64,000 bases of DNA from Oscillospiraceae bacterium (GCA_017436575.1 JAFSCU010000001.1:20408-84407), one strand, 5' to 3'; positions 16,560 to 26,182 are shown, counted from the first letter of the stretch. Notes: generated by a model not told the origin, from the letters alone. Program-made: numbers and translations.

Positions 16560-18046
16560 TCGTTTTCACCTCTTGCAAACATATCGTTATATGGTCTGGA
16601 CAGTTCTGTAACCATTCCCATAACAGAATACAACCATTTCATATCTGTGGCTATATAAATCAGAGCACCTGTTACCGGATATGGCAATGGTATAAGCCAG
16701 TCAAATGCAGGATAATTCATCCACAATACAGGATGAGATATTTGTATTGCCCTTTTTATATCTGTTTTCAACATAATCGGCAGATACGAATATGCGGTAA
16801 GAAACAGGAAAGCCATCGACAAAACAAATAATAATCTGTAGTATTTAACCCCTTTTATTTTATTCATCCTGCCTGTAAGTTTGAGAAACTGAATTGCAAG
16901 TACAGGCACTGTATACCACAGCAATGGGTAGGTAACAACCTTTTTCAGATTTTTCAGAATATTGAAAGAATATGATATCCAGGATGGGCGGTACATCAAA
17001 TCAGTAACAAAGAACCACATCAGTTCATAAGTAACAGAAACAGCTATGGCAATAATCATAAGCATAACTGTAAGTATCAATGACAGCTTTGTTTTCCTGT
17101 CTGCCCTGTTTTCCCTGTACAGCAAAGTATTCAGATTAATCCCCGCAGTTTCGCAAATCTGCATAAGTTTTGAAACATCAGGCATCGATTTGCCATTTTC
17201 CCAATTGGAAAGTGTCTGTCGGGTTACAAACAGCTTTTCAGCCATCTGCTGTTGGGAAAGGCCGCTGTCAATACGCAGTTTCCTGATATTTTGGGCAATG
17301 ATGTTGTTTCTGCCGGGACTGTGGGCAGGTATAATTGTTTTGTCATTGGCAAATGGTCGGAAAACTTCGCAAATCAAAGCCATCCGGGAAAAAACAGCCG
17401 GATTTCCCATAAAGAACACGGTAGAGTTTCCCATAATTACACGGATATTGACAGGTATATAACTTACAAAAGAATTAACGTTGTAAACAGGTGAAAGCCC
17501 CCATATCCACCAATAAGCGATTCCACAATAAACAAGAAGCAAAATCAAAATAATTTTCACCAAAGGATAAATTCTGTTTTCTGCCCTGTCCCTGATAAGC
17601 CCTTTGTGTTTCAATATTGAAAAAGTGATAAATACAGGCAATATGTATACCCAAGGGCGTATAAAAGGCGCATATATTCTGCCTGGGAGAATATACCGCA
17701 AATCAATAGTGGATTGAATATGAAGATTCACATCATTTGCCAGTCTGTATTCCTGATAGGCAATGGTGAATATCCCAAACAAAAGACAAAATACAAACCA
17801 TACAAAGTATTTTTTAATCTGCCTTTCAAGGTCTGTGTTATCCGCCTTTTTTCCATACAGCAGATAATTTATGTCTATATCCAATTTTTCTGAAATGTAA
17901 TTTAATTTATCAATATTTGGCAAACTGCGGCCAGACTCCCAGTTTGATACTGTCTGATGTGTGACACCGAGACGGTCTGCCAGCTGTTGCTGTGTAAGAT
18001 TGTTCTGTTTTCTGTATGCTTTTATATTCTGCGAAATACTGTTCAC
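16556..18046 (-). CDS. Tandem XRE-membrane regulator (two HTH, two membrane modules)
   Basis: 496 residues made of two homologous halves. Half 1: XRE helix-turn-helix at 5-60 (LTQQQLADRLGVTHQTVSNW), then four or so membrane helices (about 80-225). Half 2: a second HTH at about 252-306 (LSQQQMAEKLFVTRQTLSNW) followed by membrane helices (about 318-480). The ends of both halves also match (ALICEVFRPFANDK and GMVTELSRPYNDMF). I infer an internal gene duplication or fusion giving a built-in pair of DNA-binding domains. It overlaps the downstream lipoprotein gene by 4 nt. Ligand and targets unknown. No frameshift is seen across the junction. Confidence 0.85.
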   Translation of the reverse strand: MNSISQNIKAYRKQNNLTQQQLADRLGVTHQTVSNWESGRSLPNIDKLNYISEKLDIDINYLLYGKKADNTDLERQIKKYFVWFVFCLLFGIFTIAYQEYRLANDVNLHIQSTIDLRYILPGRIYAPFIRPWVYILPVFITFSILKHKGLIRDRAENRIYPLVKIILILLLVYCGIAYWWIWGLSPVYNVNSFVSYIPVNIRVIMGNSTVFFMGNPAVFSRMALICEVFRPFANDKTIIPAHSPGRNNIIAQNIRKLRIDSGLSQQQMAEKLFVTRQTLSNWENGKSMPDVSKLMQICETAGINLNTLLYRENRADRKTKLSLILTVMLMIIAIAVSVTYELMWFFVTDLMYRPSWISYSFNILKNLKKVVTYPLLWYTVPVLAIQFLKLTGRMNKIKGVKYYRLLFVLSMAFLFLTAYSYLPIMLKTDIKRAIQISHPVLWMNYPAFDWLIPLPYPVTGALIYIATDMKWLYSVMGMVTELSRPYNDMFARGENE

Positions 18047-18125
18047 GGCGCCACCCCCTTATCTATATGATATCAAAAACAGGCAAAAAGTCACGCAAAA
18101 AGCTGTTGCAAAGCCATATACAGCG

Positions 18126-18156
18126 AAAAAAGAGAAGCTTTTACAGCTTCTCTTTT
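18126..18156 (-). terminator. Terminator after apbE
   Basis: Stem AAGAGAAGC/GCTTCTCTT with a 7-nt loop and T-runs on both sides; bidirectional by sequence. Confidence 0.85.
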
Positions 18157-18159
18157 CTT

Positions 18160-19245
18160 TTATTTTGTCTGGTTTGTAATACCCCGGCTGGCAAGATATT
18201 TGTCTGTACCGCTGGATTTGTATGTGGTGCCGTCCATTTCTATCAGCACACATTCAGCATTTGGTACTGTTTCAATAAATGCCATTGCTTCATCCGGGTT
18301 CATAAGGAAAAGAGTTGTAGACAGTGCATCTGCCACACCGCTGTCTTCACACAGAATAGCCACGCCCCGCCACACTTCTTCAGGGAAAAGTGTTTTCGGG
18401 TCTACAAGATGATGATAACGCTGACCGTCAATAATCATAAAACGCTGATAACCACCGGAACAAACCAGCGACATATCAGTATTGAAATAAGCCATATCTG
18501 CGTTACCGCCTATCATCTTCCAGTTTTCATCTACCATAGGATTTTCAATGCCTATGCCCCAGCGGACCCTGTCGTCCTTTGGCTGACCATGGCATTTTAC
18601 ATTGCCCCCGGCAGAAATACAGAAATTGTCATACTTTTCGGCCAGTTTGTCACATATCATTTCTGTTGCAAAACCTTTTGCCACAGCACCTACGTCAAGG
18701 CGCAGCAATGGGTCAGTGATAAAAACAGTGTTGTTTTCATCATCTATTTCCACACAGTTTATATCAATATGCTGTGCCTTTTCCTGTAACAGTGAAAGTT
18801 CCGGCAGTTGTACATCACCGCCGTAAAAATCGTACTCTTCGCGTTTGTCGTGCCATACTTTCAGCACGCTGCCCATGGCAATATTCAGCCTGCCACCAGA
18901 TTTTGCGTGCCATTCTTTTGAAAACAACAGCAAATCAATAATATCCTGGTCTACCTGTACAGGTGCAACACCTGCATTGTCGTTGATGGTTTTGATGTTG
19001 TTTATACCGGGATAAGTGTGATAAATATCATACAGCTTATTAAGGCGGTCCATTTCACCATCAAGATAATCTACCATTTCATCAAAATCCTCTTGGGAAG
19101 GCTGATAGGAAATAATGGTGATAACAGTGTTGAAATACTGCTGTGTCAGCAGCATGTCGGAAAATTTTTCATATTTAGGGCCACAGCCTGTCAGCATACA
19201 TACAGACATTATGCAGGCCATGGCAAAACTGACAATCTTTTTCAT
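18160..19245 (-). CDS. apbE: ApbE family FMN transferase lipoprotein
   Basis: About 361 residues from the ATG at 19245 (AAGGA upstream; an earlier ATG adds 22 residues without a ribosome site). Lipobox LTGC near residue 20. ApbE motifs: DVGAVAKGFATE, CISAGGNVKCHG, and the metal/FAD site region SGGYQRFMIIDGQRYHHLVDPKT. ApbE attaches FMN through phosphodiester linkage to Ser/Thr of RnfG, RnfD/NqrB/C and other extracellular flavoproteins. Here it could serve the RnfD-like protein 6 kb away or proteins outside the window. Monocistronic. Confidence 0.93.
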   Translation of the reverse strand: MKKIVSFAMACIMSVCMLTGCGPKYEKFSDMLLTQQYFNTVITIISYQPSQEDFDEMVDYLDGEMDRLNKLYDIYHTYPGINNIKTINDNAGVAPVQVDQDIIDLLLFSKEWHAKSGGRLNIAMGSVLKVWHDKREEYDFYGGDVQLPELSLLQEKAQHIDINCVEIDDENNTVFITDPLLRLDVGAVAKGFATEMICDKLAEKYDNFCISAGGNVKCHGQPKDDRVRWGIGIENPMVDENWKMIGGNADMAYFNTDMSLVCSGGYQRFMIIDGQRYHHLVDPKTLFPEEVWRGVAILCEDSGVADALSTTLFLMNPDEAMAFIETVPNAECVLIEMDGTTYKSSGTDKYLASRGITNQTK

Positions 19246-19372
19246 CTGAAATTCCTTTATCATATATTTTGACAGATATATTCTATCACAAACTGACTGA
19301 TATATAAACAATTATTTTATTGCAAATTAGCGTTATGCACAGAAAAACAACTGTTTTTAGTTAAAATACACA

Positions 19373-19401
19373 TTGATATTTATTTGTCAGTGGGTTATAA
19401 T
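19373..19401 (+). promoter_or_regulatory. Sigma-A-type promoter of the M20 hydrolase gene
   Basis: TTGATA, 17-nt spacer, TATAAT; the best match in this part of the window, 49 bp upstream of the start codon. A small hairpin (GCCGG/CCGGC) lies in the leader. Confidence 0.75.
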
Positions 19402-19449
19402 GATTTTATGCAAATAACGCCGGTACAGCCGGCATAAAGGAGTAATATT

Positions 19450-20751
19450 ATGGATAGAGAATTATTGAAGAAGAAAGTCTGTGACGCTATTGACGCCAAC
19501 AGAGACAAAATCTATGAAATCGGCCGCGGTATCTACTCACATCCTGAACTGGGCTACAAAGAAAACTATGCCAATGCACAGGTAAAAAAAGTTTTTGAAG
19601 AACTGGGTCTGAAATATGAAGACGGCCTGGGTATCACAGGTGTAAAAGCAAAACTGTTTGAAAACGCAGAAGGTCCAAACATTGCCATTATGGGCGAACT
19701 GGACGCTGTAGTATGTCCTGACCATCCACATGCTGATCCTGTTACAGGTGCTGCACACTGCTGTGGTCACTTTGCACAGACAACTGTTATGCTGGCTGCT
19801 GCTATGGGCTTTAATGCTATCAAAGACGAAATCAAAGGCGGTAACGTAACATTCCTGGCTGTTCCTGCTGAAGAATGTGTTGAAGTTGAATGGCGTAAAG
19901 ATATGATTAACGAAGGCAACATCAAATATCTGGGCGGCAAACAGGAACTTATCCATCTGGGTGTTTACGATGATATCGACATGGCTATGATGGTTCACGG
20001 CACAGGTGCTGATGACTATATCAACTGTTCTGCAAAGAACGTTGGTTTCGTTGCAAAAACAGTTAAATTCATCGGTAAAGAAGCACACGCCGGCGGTGCA
20101 CCATGGGATGGTATCAACGCACTGAATGCTGCTTCACTGGCTCTTATGGCTATCAACTCAATCCGTGAAACACTGAAAGACCAGGATTGCATCAGAATCC
20201 ACCCAATTATCACAAAGGGCGGCACACTGGTAAACATCGTTCCTAACGATGTAAGAATGGAAATGTATGTTCGCGGTGCTACAATCGAAGCAATCAAAGA
20301 TGCAAACGCAAAAGTAAACAGAGCTATCAGAGGCTGTGCTTATGCTATCGGCTGTGAAGTTGAAATCACAGACCTGCCTGGTTACCTGCCAGTTGCTGAT
20401 GATTTGAACCTGGCTGAAGTATTTGCAGACAACGCAAAAGCTCTTTACCCAGACAAGAAAGTTGTTCACGAAGACGGTATCGGCGGTGGTTCTTCCGACG
20501 TTGGCGACGTACAGGCAATTATGCCATGTGTACAGGGTGGTATCGGCGGTTTCAGAAACGCATTCCACTCCAAAAACTTTGAACTGGCTGATGAAGACCT
20601 GGCATTTATCGCCCCTGCAAAAGTTATGGCCTGCACAATTATCGACCTGCTGGCTGACGACGCTGCAAAAGCAAAAGAAATCATCGACAAATTTGAAAGC
20701 CCATACAATTCCAAAAACTACGATACAATCTGGGAAGAAATCATGGGTTAA
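19450..20751 (+). CDS. M20-family amidohydrolase (AbgB-like)
   Basis: 433 residues. Co-catalytic Zn-peptidase fold: HPELGYKE (31-38), MGELDAVVCPDHPHAD (about 78-93), the metal-ligand region AHCCGHFAQ (about 99-107), PAEECVEVE, GKEAHAGGAPW in the dimerisation domain, and the C-terminal DGIGGGSSDVGDV. The usual HACGHDxH reads HCCGHFAQ here, so one metal ligand differs from the classical set, as in some AbgB-like enzymes. Probable substrates are N-acyl or aminobenzoyl-amino acid amides; not fixed by sequence. Monocistronic, with promoter and terminator. Confidence 0.88.
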   Translation: MDRELLKKKVCDAIDANRDKIYEIGRGIYSHPELGYKENYANAQVKKVFEELGLKYEDGLGITGVKAKLFENAEGPNIAIMGELDAVVCPDHPHADPVTGAAHCCGHFAQTTVMLAAAMGFNAIKDEIKGGNVTFLAVPAEECVEVEWRKDMINEGNIKYLGGKQELIHLGVYDDIDMAMMVHGTGADDYINCSAKNVGFVAKTVKFIGKEAHAGGAPWDGINALNAASLALMAINSIRETLKDQDCIRIHPIITKGGTLVNIVPNDVRMEMYVRGATIEAIKDANAKVNRAIRGCAYAIGCEVEITDLPGYLPVADDLNLAEVFADNAKALYPDKKVVHEDGIGGGSSDVGDVQAIMPCVQGGIGGFRNAFHSKNFELADEDLAFIAPAKVMACTIIDLLADDAAKAKEIIDKFESPYNSKNYDTIWEEIMG

Positions 20752-20764
20752 TCACTCAAAACAC

Positions 20765-20792
20765 AAAGAGGCGGCAAAACCCGCCTCTTTTC
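20765..20792 (+). terminator. Terminator after the M20 hydrolase gene
   Basis: AAAGAGGCGG, short loop, CCGCCTCTTTTC. Confidence 0.85.
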
Positions 20793-20820
20793 AATATAGC
20801 AAACAATCTCAGGTGAAAAT

Positions 20821-22563
20821 ATGAAAAGAATTATTAGTTTTATACTTGCACTGGCAATGGCTGTATCTTTGGCAGCCTGTGGCGGTTCCGGCGGTGGAAA
20901 TGTCGCTGGCAATGATGATACACAAGCCACTCCACAGCCTACGCCGACACCAAAGGTGCTGTCAGACACGCTGGCAATCAGCAAATATGATGAAGAAAAT
21001 ATTACAAATGATTATACCGGGCTGGAATTTACACTGACTGGCGGCTGGTCAATGATTGACCGCGAAACAATGTGCACATTATATATGCCCGGTGTCACAG
21101 CACAGCAGCTGGAAGAAATGAACGCTGACCAGTTAAATGGGCTGATTGAAGTATTCGATTATGTGACAATGGACACAAATGGCCATATAATTATGGTTGC
21201 CATTGCAAACTATGCCGCAGCAAATCTTTCTGCAGAAGAGTATCTTAACACCTTCAAAAAGAATAATTTTCCTGTTGAAGCAAATCTGACCGATGAAAAA
21301 ACCGTGACTTTAAGCGGTGTGGAATACAAAAACTTTACTGCATATTATGACAATCTTGTAAATGACGTATGCTATCTTGACCGCGGTGACGGTCATCTGG
21401 TTATGGTTATTTCCCGCCTGAAAGGAAATGTTTCTCCATACTATGCCCATGCATTTTTCAATGGAGGCCCTCTTACAGACACAGACATCGACAATGTGCC
21501 CGGACTGTTTGAGTATGATGCTGATAAAGTAAGAATAATAAACACTGATGCCGCAATAGAAATAGATCTTCCTGACGGCTGGGCAGCTGCAAACAGACAG
21601 TTCATTGCAGAAGAATATTACAAAACTGATGAAAACACATTGAACAGTATGACTGCCGGTGATTTTGCCAGACTGTCGGAAATCAATGATATTTTTATGA
21701 TGAACGCTGACAACAGCAACACCGTGATTATAAGCTATATAAACAGAAAATCCGATTATGCCTATGGAATGTCTGCATTGGAAATGGCAAAGCATATGTA
21801 TTATCAATGCAATGTAAACGAAATGTTTGCAGCAGTTACTGAAGAAATCAGTTTTTCAGGGCAGAATTATGCAGCTGCCGATATGTACAGCTTTGACAGT
21901 GACTCCACTCTGGTTTATTTCTTCAGAGAACTGAACGAAGACTATATGGTAAGTATCACCTTCTATGCCAAAGGTGACCAGTTTGTCCACGACCTGCGGG
22001 AAATTTTCAGTCAGGACAACGATACCGATATGCTGATAAAACGCAGCCAGCTGGTAGAAGGCAAATATCAGTACTATAACCCATACACAGATATCAGGTT
22101 TAACTTTCTGAAAGACTGGGTAAATGTTGATGAAAAAATGATAAGCTGGCTGTATGGCGGCAAATTGACAGAAGCAGATATAGACGGCTGGACTGATGCA
22201 CAGTATATGCAGGCTCAAGCAATAGCTGACTTTGGCATTGCCAGCTCTGATGGGCAACAGTATATGTATGTGTACTATATAAACTTAAACGAACTGTATG
22301 ATGACCACAAGGCTGATATGTGGGAATACTATGAAGATGAAATCAAATCCTTGGATGACAATGGCTTTATAGCAACAGAAAGAGACACTGTATATGTTCT
22401 TAAAGATATGGACACAATAGTATACGAAGGAACCAGCTCTGATGGACAGCGTGCAGTACAGTTTGCAGTTGCCGGAATAAGCGACGATTATGTTATGGTT
22501 ACGCTTGCCAGCAGACCTGCTGATGAAAGTCTGCCTAATATTTTTGGTATGCTGGTACATTAA
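20821..22563 (+). CDS. Lipoprotein with three tandem related domains
   Basis: 580 residues. Signal peptide and lipobox LAAC (Cys20), a Gly-rich and Thr/Pro linker (about 20-45), then three repeats of about 170 residues. Each starts with a similar strand pattern: YTGLEFTLTGGWSMID, TDAAIEIDLPDGWAAAN and YTDIRFNFLKDWVNVD, followed by a helix and a strand with ...IIMVAIANY, ...TVIISYINR and ...YMYVYYINL. Function unknown; surface-exposed and anchored to the membrane by lipid. Monocistronic between two terminators. Confidence 0.75.
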   Translation: MKRIISFILALAMAVSLAACGGSGGGNVAGNDDTQATPQPTPTPKVLSDTLAISKYDEENITNDYTGLEFTLTGGWSMIDRETMCTLYMPGVTAQQLEEMNADQLNGLIEVFDYVTMDTNGHIIMVAIANYAAANLSAEEYLNTFKKNNFPVEANLTDEKTVTLSGVEYKNFTAYYDNLVNDVCYLDRGDGHLVMVISRLKGNVSPYYAHAFFNGGPLTDTDIDNVPGLFEYDADKVRIINTDAAIEIDLPDGWAAANRQFIAEEYYKTDENTLNSMTAGDFARLSEINDIFMMNADNSNTVIISYINRKSDYAYGMSALEMAKHMYYQCNVNEMFAAVTEEISFSGQNYAAADMYSFDSDSTLVYFFRELNEDYMVSITFYAKGDQFVHDLREIFSQDNDTDMLIKRSQLVEGKYQYYNPYTDIRFNFLKDWVNVDEKMISWLYGGKLTEADIDGWTDAQYMQAQAIADFGIASSDGQQYMYVYYINLNELYDDHKADMWEYYEDEIKSLDDNGFIATERDTVYVLKDMDTIVYEGTSSDGQRAVQFAVAGISDDYVMVTLASRPADESLPNIFGMLVH

Positions 22564-22580
22564 AATTCAAACCACATAAA

Positions 22581-22607
22581 AAAGACCGCTGAAATTCAGC
22601 GGTCTTT
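22581..22607 (+). terminator. Bidirectional terminator between the lipoprotein gene and ileS
   Basis: AAAGACCGCTGAA paired with TTCAGCGGTCTTT; serves the lipoprotein gene and, on the minus strand, ileS. Confidence 0.85.
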
Positions 22608-22617
22608 AATAGTTTTA

Positions 22618-25600
22618 TTAAGCTTTTGCAACTGTAAATGTTACGTTTTCGCCGTTAACATCCCACTGTTTTGTGTAGCCTTCGCCGGCGGCAAATTCTA
22701 CAGAAACAGCCAGTACGTTTTCTGCGATAACAGCCTGGTTTGCTTTTACGATTTGGGCAATTTTTTCATTTTCTGTTACATATACTCTGATATTGTCTGT
22801 AACATTGAAATCAGCTTCTTTTCTCATTGTCTGCAGTTTGGAAATGATTTCACGCACAAAACCTTCTTCCAGCAATTCTGGAGTGATATGTGTATCCAGA
22901 GCAACGATGATGTTGTTGTCAGACACTGATTCAAAGCCTTCTGTCTGTTTTGTTTCAATCAACAGGTCTTCTGCACCCAGCTGGATTTCACCTGTGGAAA
23001 CTGTGATGGAAACATAGCCGTCTTTGTCCAGCTGTGCTTTTGCAGCAGAGCCGTCCAGTGACATAAGGGCATTGCGGATTTCGCCAATCAGTTTGCCGTA
23101 TTTTGGACCCAGTGTTTTCAGCTGTGGTTTGAATGTGTAGCTGATGTAGCCGGAAGCATCAGAAATTTCTTCAACTTCTTTTACATTCAGTTCTTCTGCC
23201 AGGATAGCTTTGTAGTAATCGTTCAGATGTCTGTCTGCCTTGATAAACAGTTTAGCCAGAGGCTGACGGTTTTTGATGTTGGATGCATTTCTTGCAGCGC
23301 GTGCCAGAGTAGATGCTTCCAGTACCAGTGCCATATCTGCTTCCAGTTCAGCATCAATCATAGATTCGTCGCATACAGGGAATGCGCACAGGTGGATAGA
23401 TTCAGGGGCAGATGCATCGTTTGTGCGAACAAGGTTCTGATAGATAGCTTCTGTCATGAATGGAATCATAGGAGCAGCAACTTTTGACAGTGTAACGAGC
23501 ACTGTATGCAGTGTCATGTAAGCGTTTACTTTATCCTGTTCCATACCTTTTGCCCAGAAACGTTCTCTTGTGCGGCGAACATACCAGTTGGACATATCGT
23601 CTACAAATTCCTGCAGAACTCTGCTTGCTTCTGGAATCTGATAGTTGGCAAGGAAATTGTCAACATCTTTTATCATACTGTTCATTCTGGAGAGAATCCA
23701 TCTGTCCATTACAGGCAGTTTTTCATAGTCCAGAGTGTATTTAGTATGGTCAAATTCATCAATATCAGCATACAGCACAAAGAATGCGTAAACATTCCAC
23801 AGTGTGCCCAGGAATTTTCTCTGATATTCAACAACAGCTTTGTCGTGAAAACGGTTTGGCAGCCATGGTGCGCTGTTTGCATAGAAGTACCAGCGGATAG
23901 CGTCTGCACCAAAGGATTCCAGTGCATCGAATGGGTCAACTGCATTGCCTTTTGACTTGGACATTTTCTGACCGTTGGCATCCTGTACATGACCCAGAAC
24001 GATTACATTTTCAAATGGTGCATTGTTGAACAGCAGTGTGGAAATAGCCAGCAGTGAGTAGAACCAGCCACGTGTCTGGTCAACAGCTTCGGAAATGAAC
24101 TGTGCCGGGAACTGGCTTTCAAACACTTCTTTGTTTTCAAATGGATAGTGGTGCTGTGCAAATGGCATAGAACCGGAGTCAAACCAGCAGTCGATAACTT
24201 CAGGAACACGTTTCATCTGCTTGCCACATTCAGGACAGGTGATAGTCACATCGTCAATGTATGGGCGGTGCAGTTCAATATCATCAGGGCAATTTGGAGA
24301 CATTTCTTTCAGTTCTGCAATGCTGCCGATGGCGTGCTTATGACCGCATTCACATTCCCAGATATTCAGTGGAGTGCCCCAGTATCTGTTACGGGAGATA
24401 CCCCAGTCCTGAACATTTTCCAGCCAGTCGCCAAAACGGCCTTTACCGATGGACTGTGGAATCCAGTTGATTGTGTTGTTGTTGCGGATAAGGTCTTCTT
24501 TAACTTCTGTCATTTTAATAAACCAGGAGTCTCTTGCATAGTAGAGCAGCGGTGTATCGCAACGCCAGCAGTGTGGATAGCTGTGTTCGTATTTAGGTGC
24601 AGCAAACAGTTTGCCGCTTTCACGCAGGTCTTTGATGATTTCAGGGTCAGCATCTTTTACAAACATGCCTGCCCATTTTGTTTCGGCTGTCATTTCACCT
24701 TTCTGGTCAACCAGCTGTACCAGCGGCAAACCATAGCGGCGGCCTACCTGGGCGTCGTCTTCACCGAATGCAGGTGCAATATGAACAACACCTGTACCGT
24801 CTGTAAGTGTTACATAGTCAGCACATGTAACATAGAAACATTTTTCTTTTGTTGTAAAGAAGTTCCACAGTGGTTCGTATTCTTTGTATTCCAGGTCTTT
24901 ACCTGTATAGCTTTCCAGCACTTCGTATTTGCCTTCGCCCAGGTGCACATCGCACAGAGCTTTTGCAAGATAGAATACATCGCCATCTTCTGTTTTAACT
25001 TTTACATATTCTTCTTTTGGGTTAACACACAGGGCAACGTTTGAAGGCAGTGTCCATGGTGTAGTTGTCCATGCAAGGATATATGCATCTTCGTCTTTTA
25101 CTTTGAATTTTGCGATTGCAGAGCGTTCTTTTACATCTTTGTAACCCTGTGCAACTTCGTGGCTGGACAGAGGTGTGCCACAGCGTGGGCAGTAAGGAAC
25201 AATTTTAAAGCCTTTGTAAAGCAGGCCTTTGTTCCAGATTTCTTTCAAAGCCCACCATTCACTTTCAATAAAGTCGTTTTCGTATGTTACGTATGGGTTT
25301 TCCATATCAGCCCAGAAACCTACTGTGCCGGAAAAGTCTTCCCACATGCCTTTGTACTGCCATACGCTTTCTTTACACAGTTTGATAAATGGTTCCAGAC
25401 CGTATGCTTCAATCTGTTCTTTACCGTTGATACCGATATTTTTTTCTACTTCCAGTTCTACCGGCAGACCGTGTGTATCCCAGCCTGCTTTTCTTGGTAC
25501 AAATTCACCTTTCATTGTGTGGTATCTTGGAATCATATCCTTGATAACACGGGTGAGAACATGGCCGATATGAGGTTTGCCGTTGGCTGTTGGCGGACCG

Positions 25601-25734
25601 TCATAGAATGTGTAAGTAGGGCCCTGTTTTGTCCGTTCCATAGATTTTTCAAAAATCTTGTTTTCGTTCCAGAACTGTTCAACCTCTTTTTCTCTTGCTA
25701 CAAAATTAAGGTCGGTTGGCACTTTTTTGTACAT
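22618..25734 (-). CDS. ileS: Isoleucyl-tRNA synthetase (IleS2-like)
   Basis: 1038 residues from the ATG at 25734, which follows AAGGAGG; the longer open frame reads back into the T-box leader and is not used. Class I motifs: PHIGH (54-58) and KMSKSKG (about 590). Editing (CP1) domain lies in about 200-400 (AWTTTPWTLPSN). The length and DTHGLPVELEVEK resemble the IleS2 (eukaryote-like) branch, whose members are often insensitive to mupirocin; that is family knowledge, not shown here. Cys pairs CPRCGTP, CPECGKQ and CECGHK are probable Zn sites. Controlled by the upstream T-box. Confidence 0.97.
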   Translation of the reverse strand: MYKKVPTDLNFVAREKEVEQFWNENKIFEKSMERTKQGPTYTFYDGPPTANGKPHIGHVLTRVIKDMIPRYHTMKGEFVPRKAGWDTHGLPVELEVEKNIGINGKEQIEAYGLEPFIKLCKESVWQYKGMWEDFSGTVGFWADMENPYVTYENDFIESEWWALKEIWNKGLLYKGFKIVPYCPRCGTPLSSHEVAQGYKDVKERSAIAKFKVKDEDAYILAWTTTPWTLPSNVALCVNPKEEYVKVKTEDGDVFYLAKALCDVHLGEGKYEVLESYTGKDLEYKEYEPLWNFFTTKEKCFYVTCADYVTLTDGTGVVHIAPAFGEDDAQVGRRYGLPLVQLVDQKGEMTAETKWAGMFVKDADPEIIKDLRESGKLFAAPKYEHSYPHCWRCDTPLLYYARDSWFIKMTEVKEDLIRNNNTINWIPQSIGKGRFGDWLENVQDWGISRNRYWGTPLNIWECECGHKHAIGSIAELKEMSPNCPDDIELHRPYIDDVTITCPECGKQMKRVPEVIDCWFDSGSMPFAQHHYPFENKEVFESQFPAQFISEAVDQTRGWFYSLLAISTLLFNNAPFENVIVLGHVQDANGQKMSKSKGNAVDPFDALESFGADAIRWYFYANSAPWLPNRFHDKAVVEYQRKFLGTLWNVYAFFVLYADIDEFDHTKYTLDYEKLPVMDRWILSRMNSMIKDVDNFLANYQIPEASRVLQEFVDDMSNWYVRRTRERFWAKGMEQDKVNAYMTLHTVLVTLSKVAAPMIPFMTEAIYQNLVRTNDASAPESIHLCAFPVCDESMIDAELEADMALVLEASTLARAARNASNIKNRQPLAKLFIKADRHLNDYYKAILAEELNVKEVEEISDASGYISYTFKPQLKTLGPKYGKLIGEIRNALMSLDGSAAKAQLDKDGYVSITVSTGEIQLGAEDLLIETKQTEGFESVSDNNIIVALDTHITPELLEEGFVREIISKLQTMRKEADFNVTDNIRVYVTENEKIAQIVKANQAVIAENVLAVSVEFAAGEGYTKQWDVNGENVTFTVAKA

Positions 25735-25777
25735 TTTTGATTTTCCTCCTTGATGGTTTTGTTGCATAGATAAAAAC

Positions 25778-26024
25778 AAAAACCCCCATCCTGCATAACA
25801 GGACAAGGGCATATAATAACACCTTTGTTTAACCACCTATTACAACATACAGATAATATGTCTTTCTTCTAACGGGGAAACACCGGAGAGGCTTAATAGT
25901 TGCCGTTCAGCCCACAGCTCGGAAGTGATATTCCCTATTCCGGTACTTTTGCATGGCTTTCACCGTTCCACACTCGCTGTCAATTTCCCACTGGAAAAGG
26001 TACTGTCTTCGTCACAGCCTTTGA
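25778..26024 (-). ncRNA. T-box riboswitch, isoleucine (ATC specifier)
   Basis: Leader of ileS on the minus strand. Order of parts: stem I with GACGAAGACAGTACC, the conserved GCGAGTGTGGAACGGTGAAAG stretch split here around 25975, GAATATCACTTCC specifier loop with codon ATC (complement at 25927-25929), then the T-box bulge with TGGT (25831-25840) able to pair with the ACCA end of tRNA-Ile, and finally a terminator CCCTTGTCCTG/CAGGATGGGGG with TTTTTG (25778-25810). The T-box core reads GGTGGTTAAAC rather than the usual GGTGGNACCGCG. Uncharged tRNA-Ile should promote antitermination. Confidence 0.92.
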
Positions 26025-26154
26025 TAGTTGTTATAAAACTGAACTGCCACGGACAGCACATAGCTTTGCCGTGACGCTTTGCGTGTAAATACAACAGTTC
26101 AATATAAAAATAATATAATATTTTTATATAAAAGTCAAGGGTGGCAGACAGGTA

Positions 26155-26182
26155 TTGATTAGTTAAAAATATAGTGTAAAAT
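26155..26182 (+). promoter_or_regulatory. Probable promoter of the pyridoxal kinase-like gene
   Basis: TTGATT, 16-nt spacer, TAAAAT, 31 bp upstream of the start codon. Confidence 0.6.

Noticed and set aside
18016-18789. 257-codon plus-strand frame
   Set aside because: Antisense to apbE and the XRE gene; Cys/His/Phe-rich shadow composition.
24148-25044. 298-codon plus-strand frame
   Set aside because: Antisense shadow of ileS.
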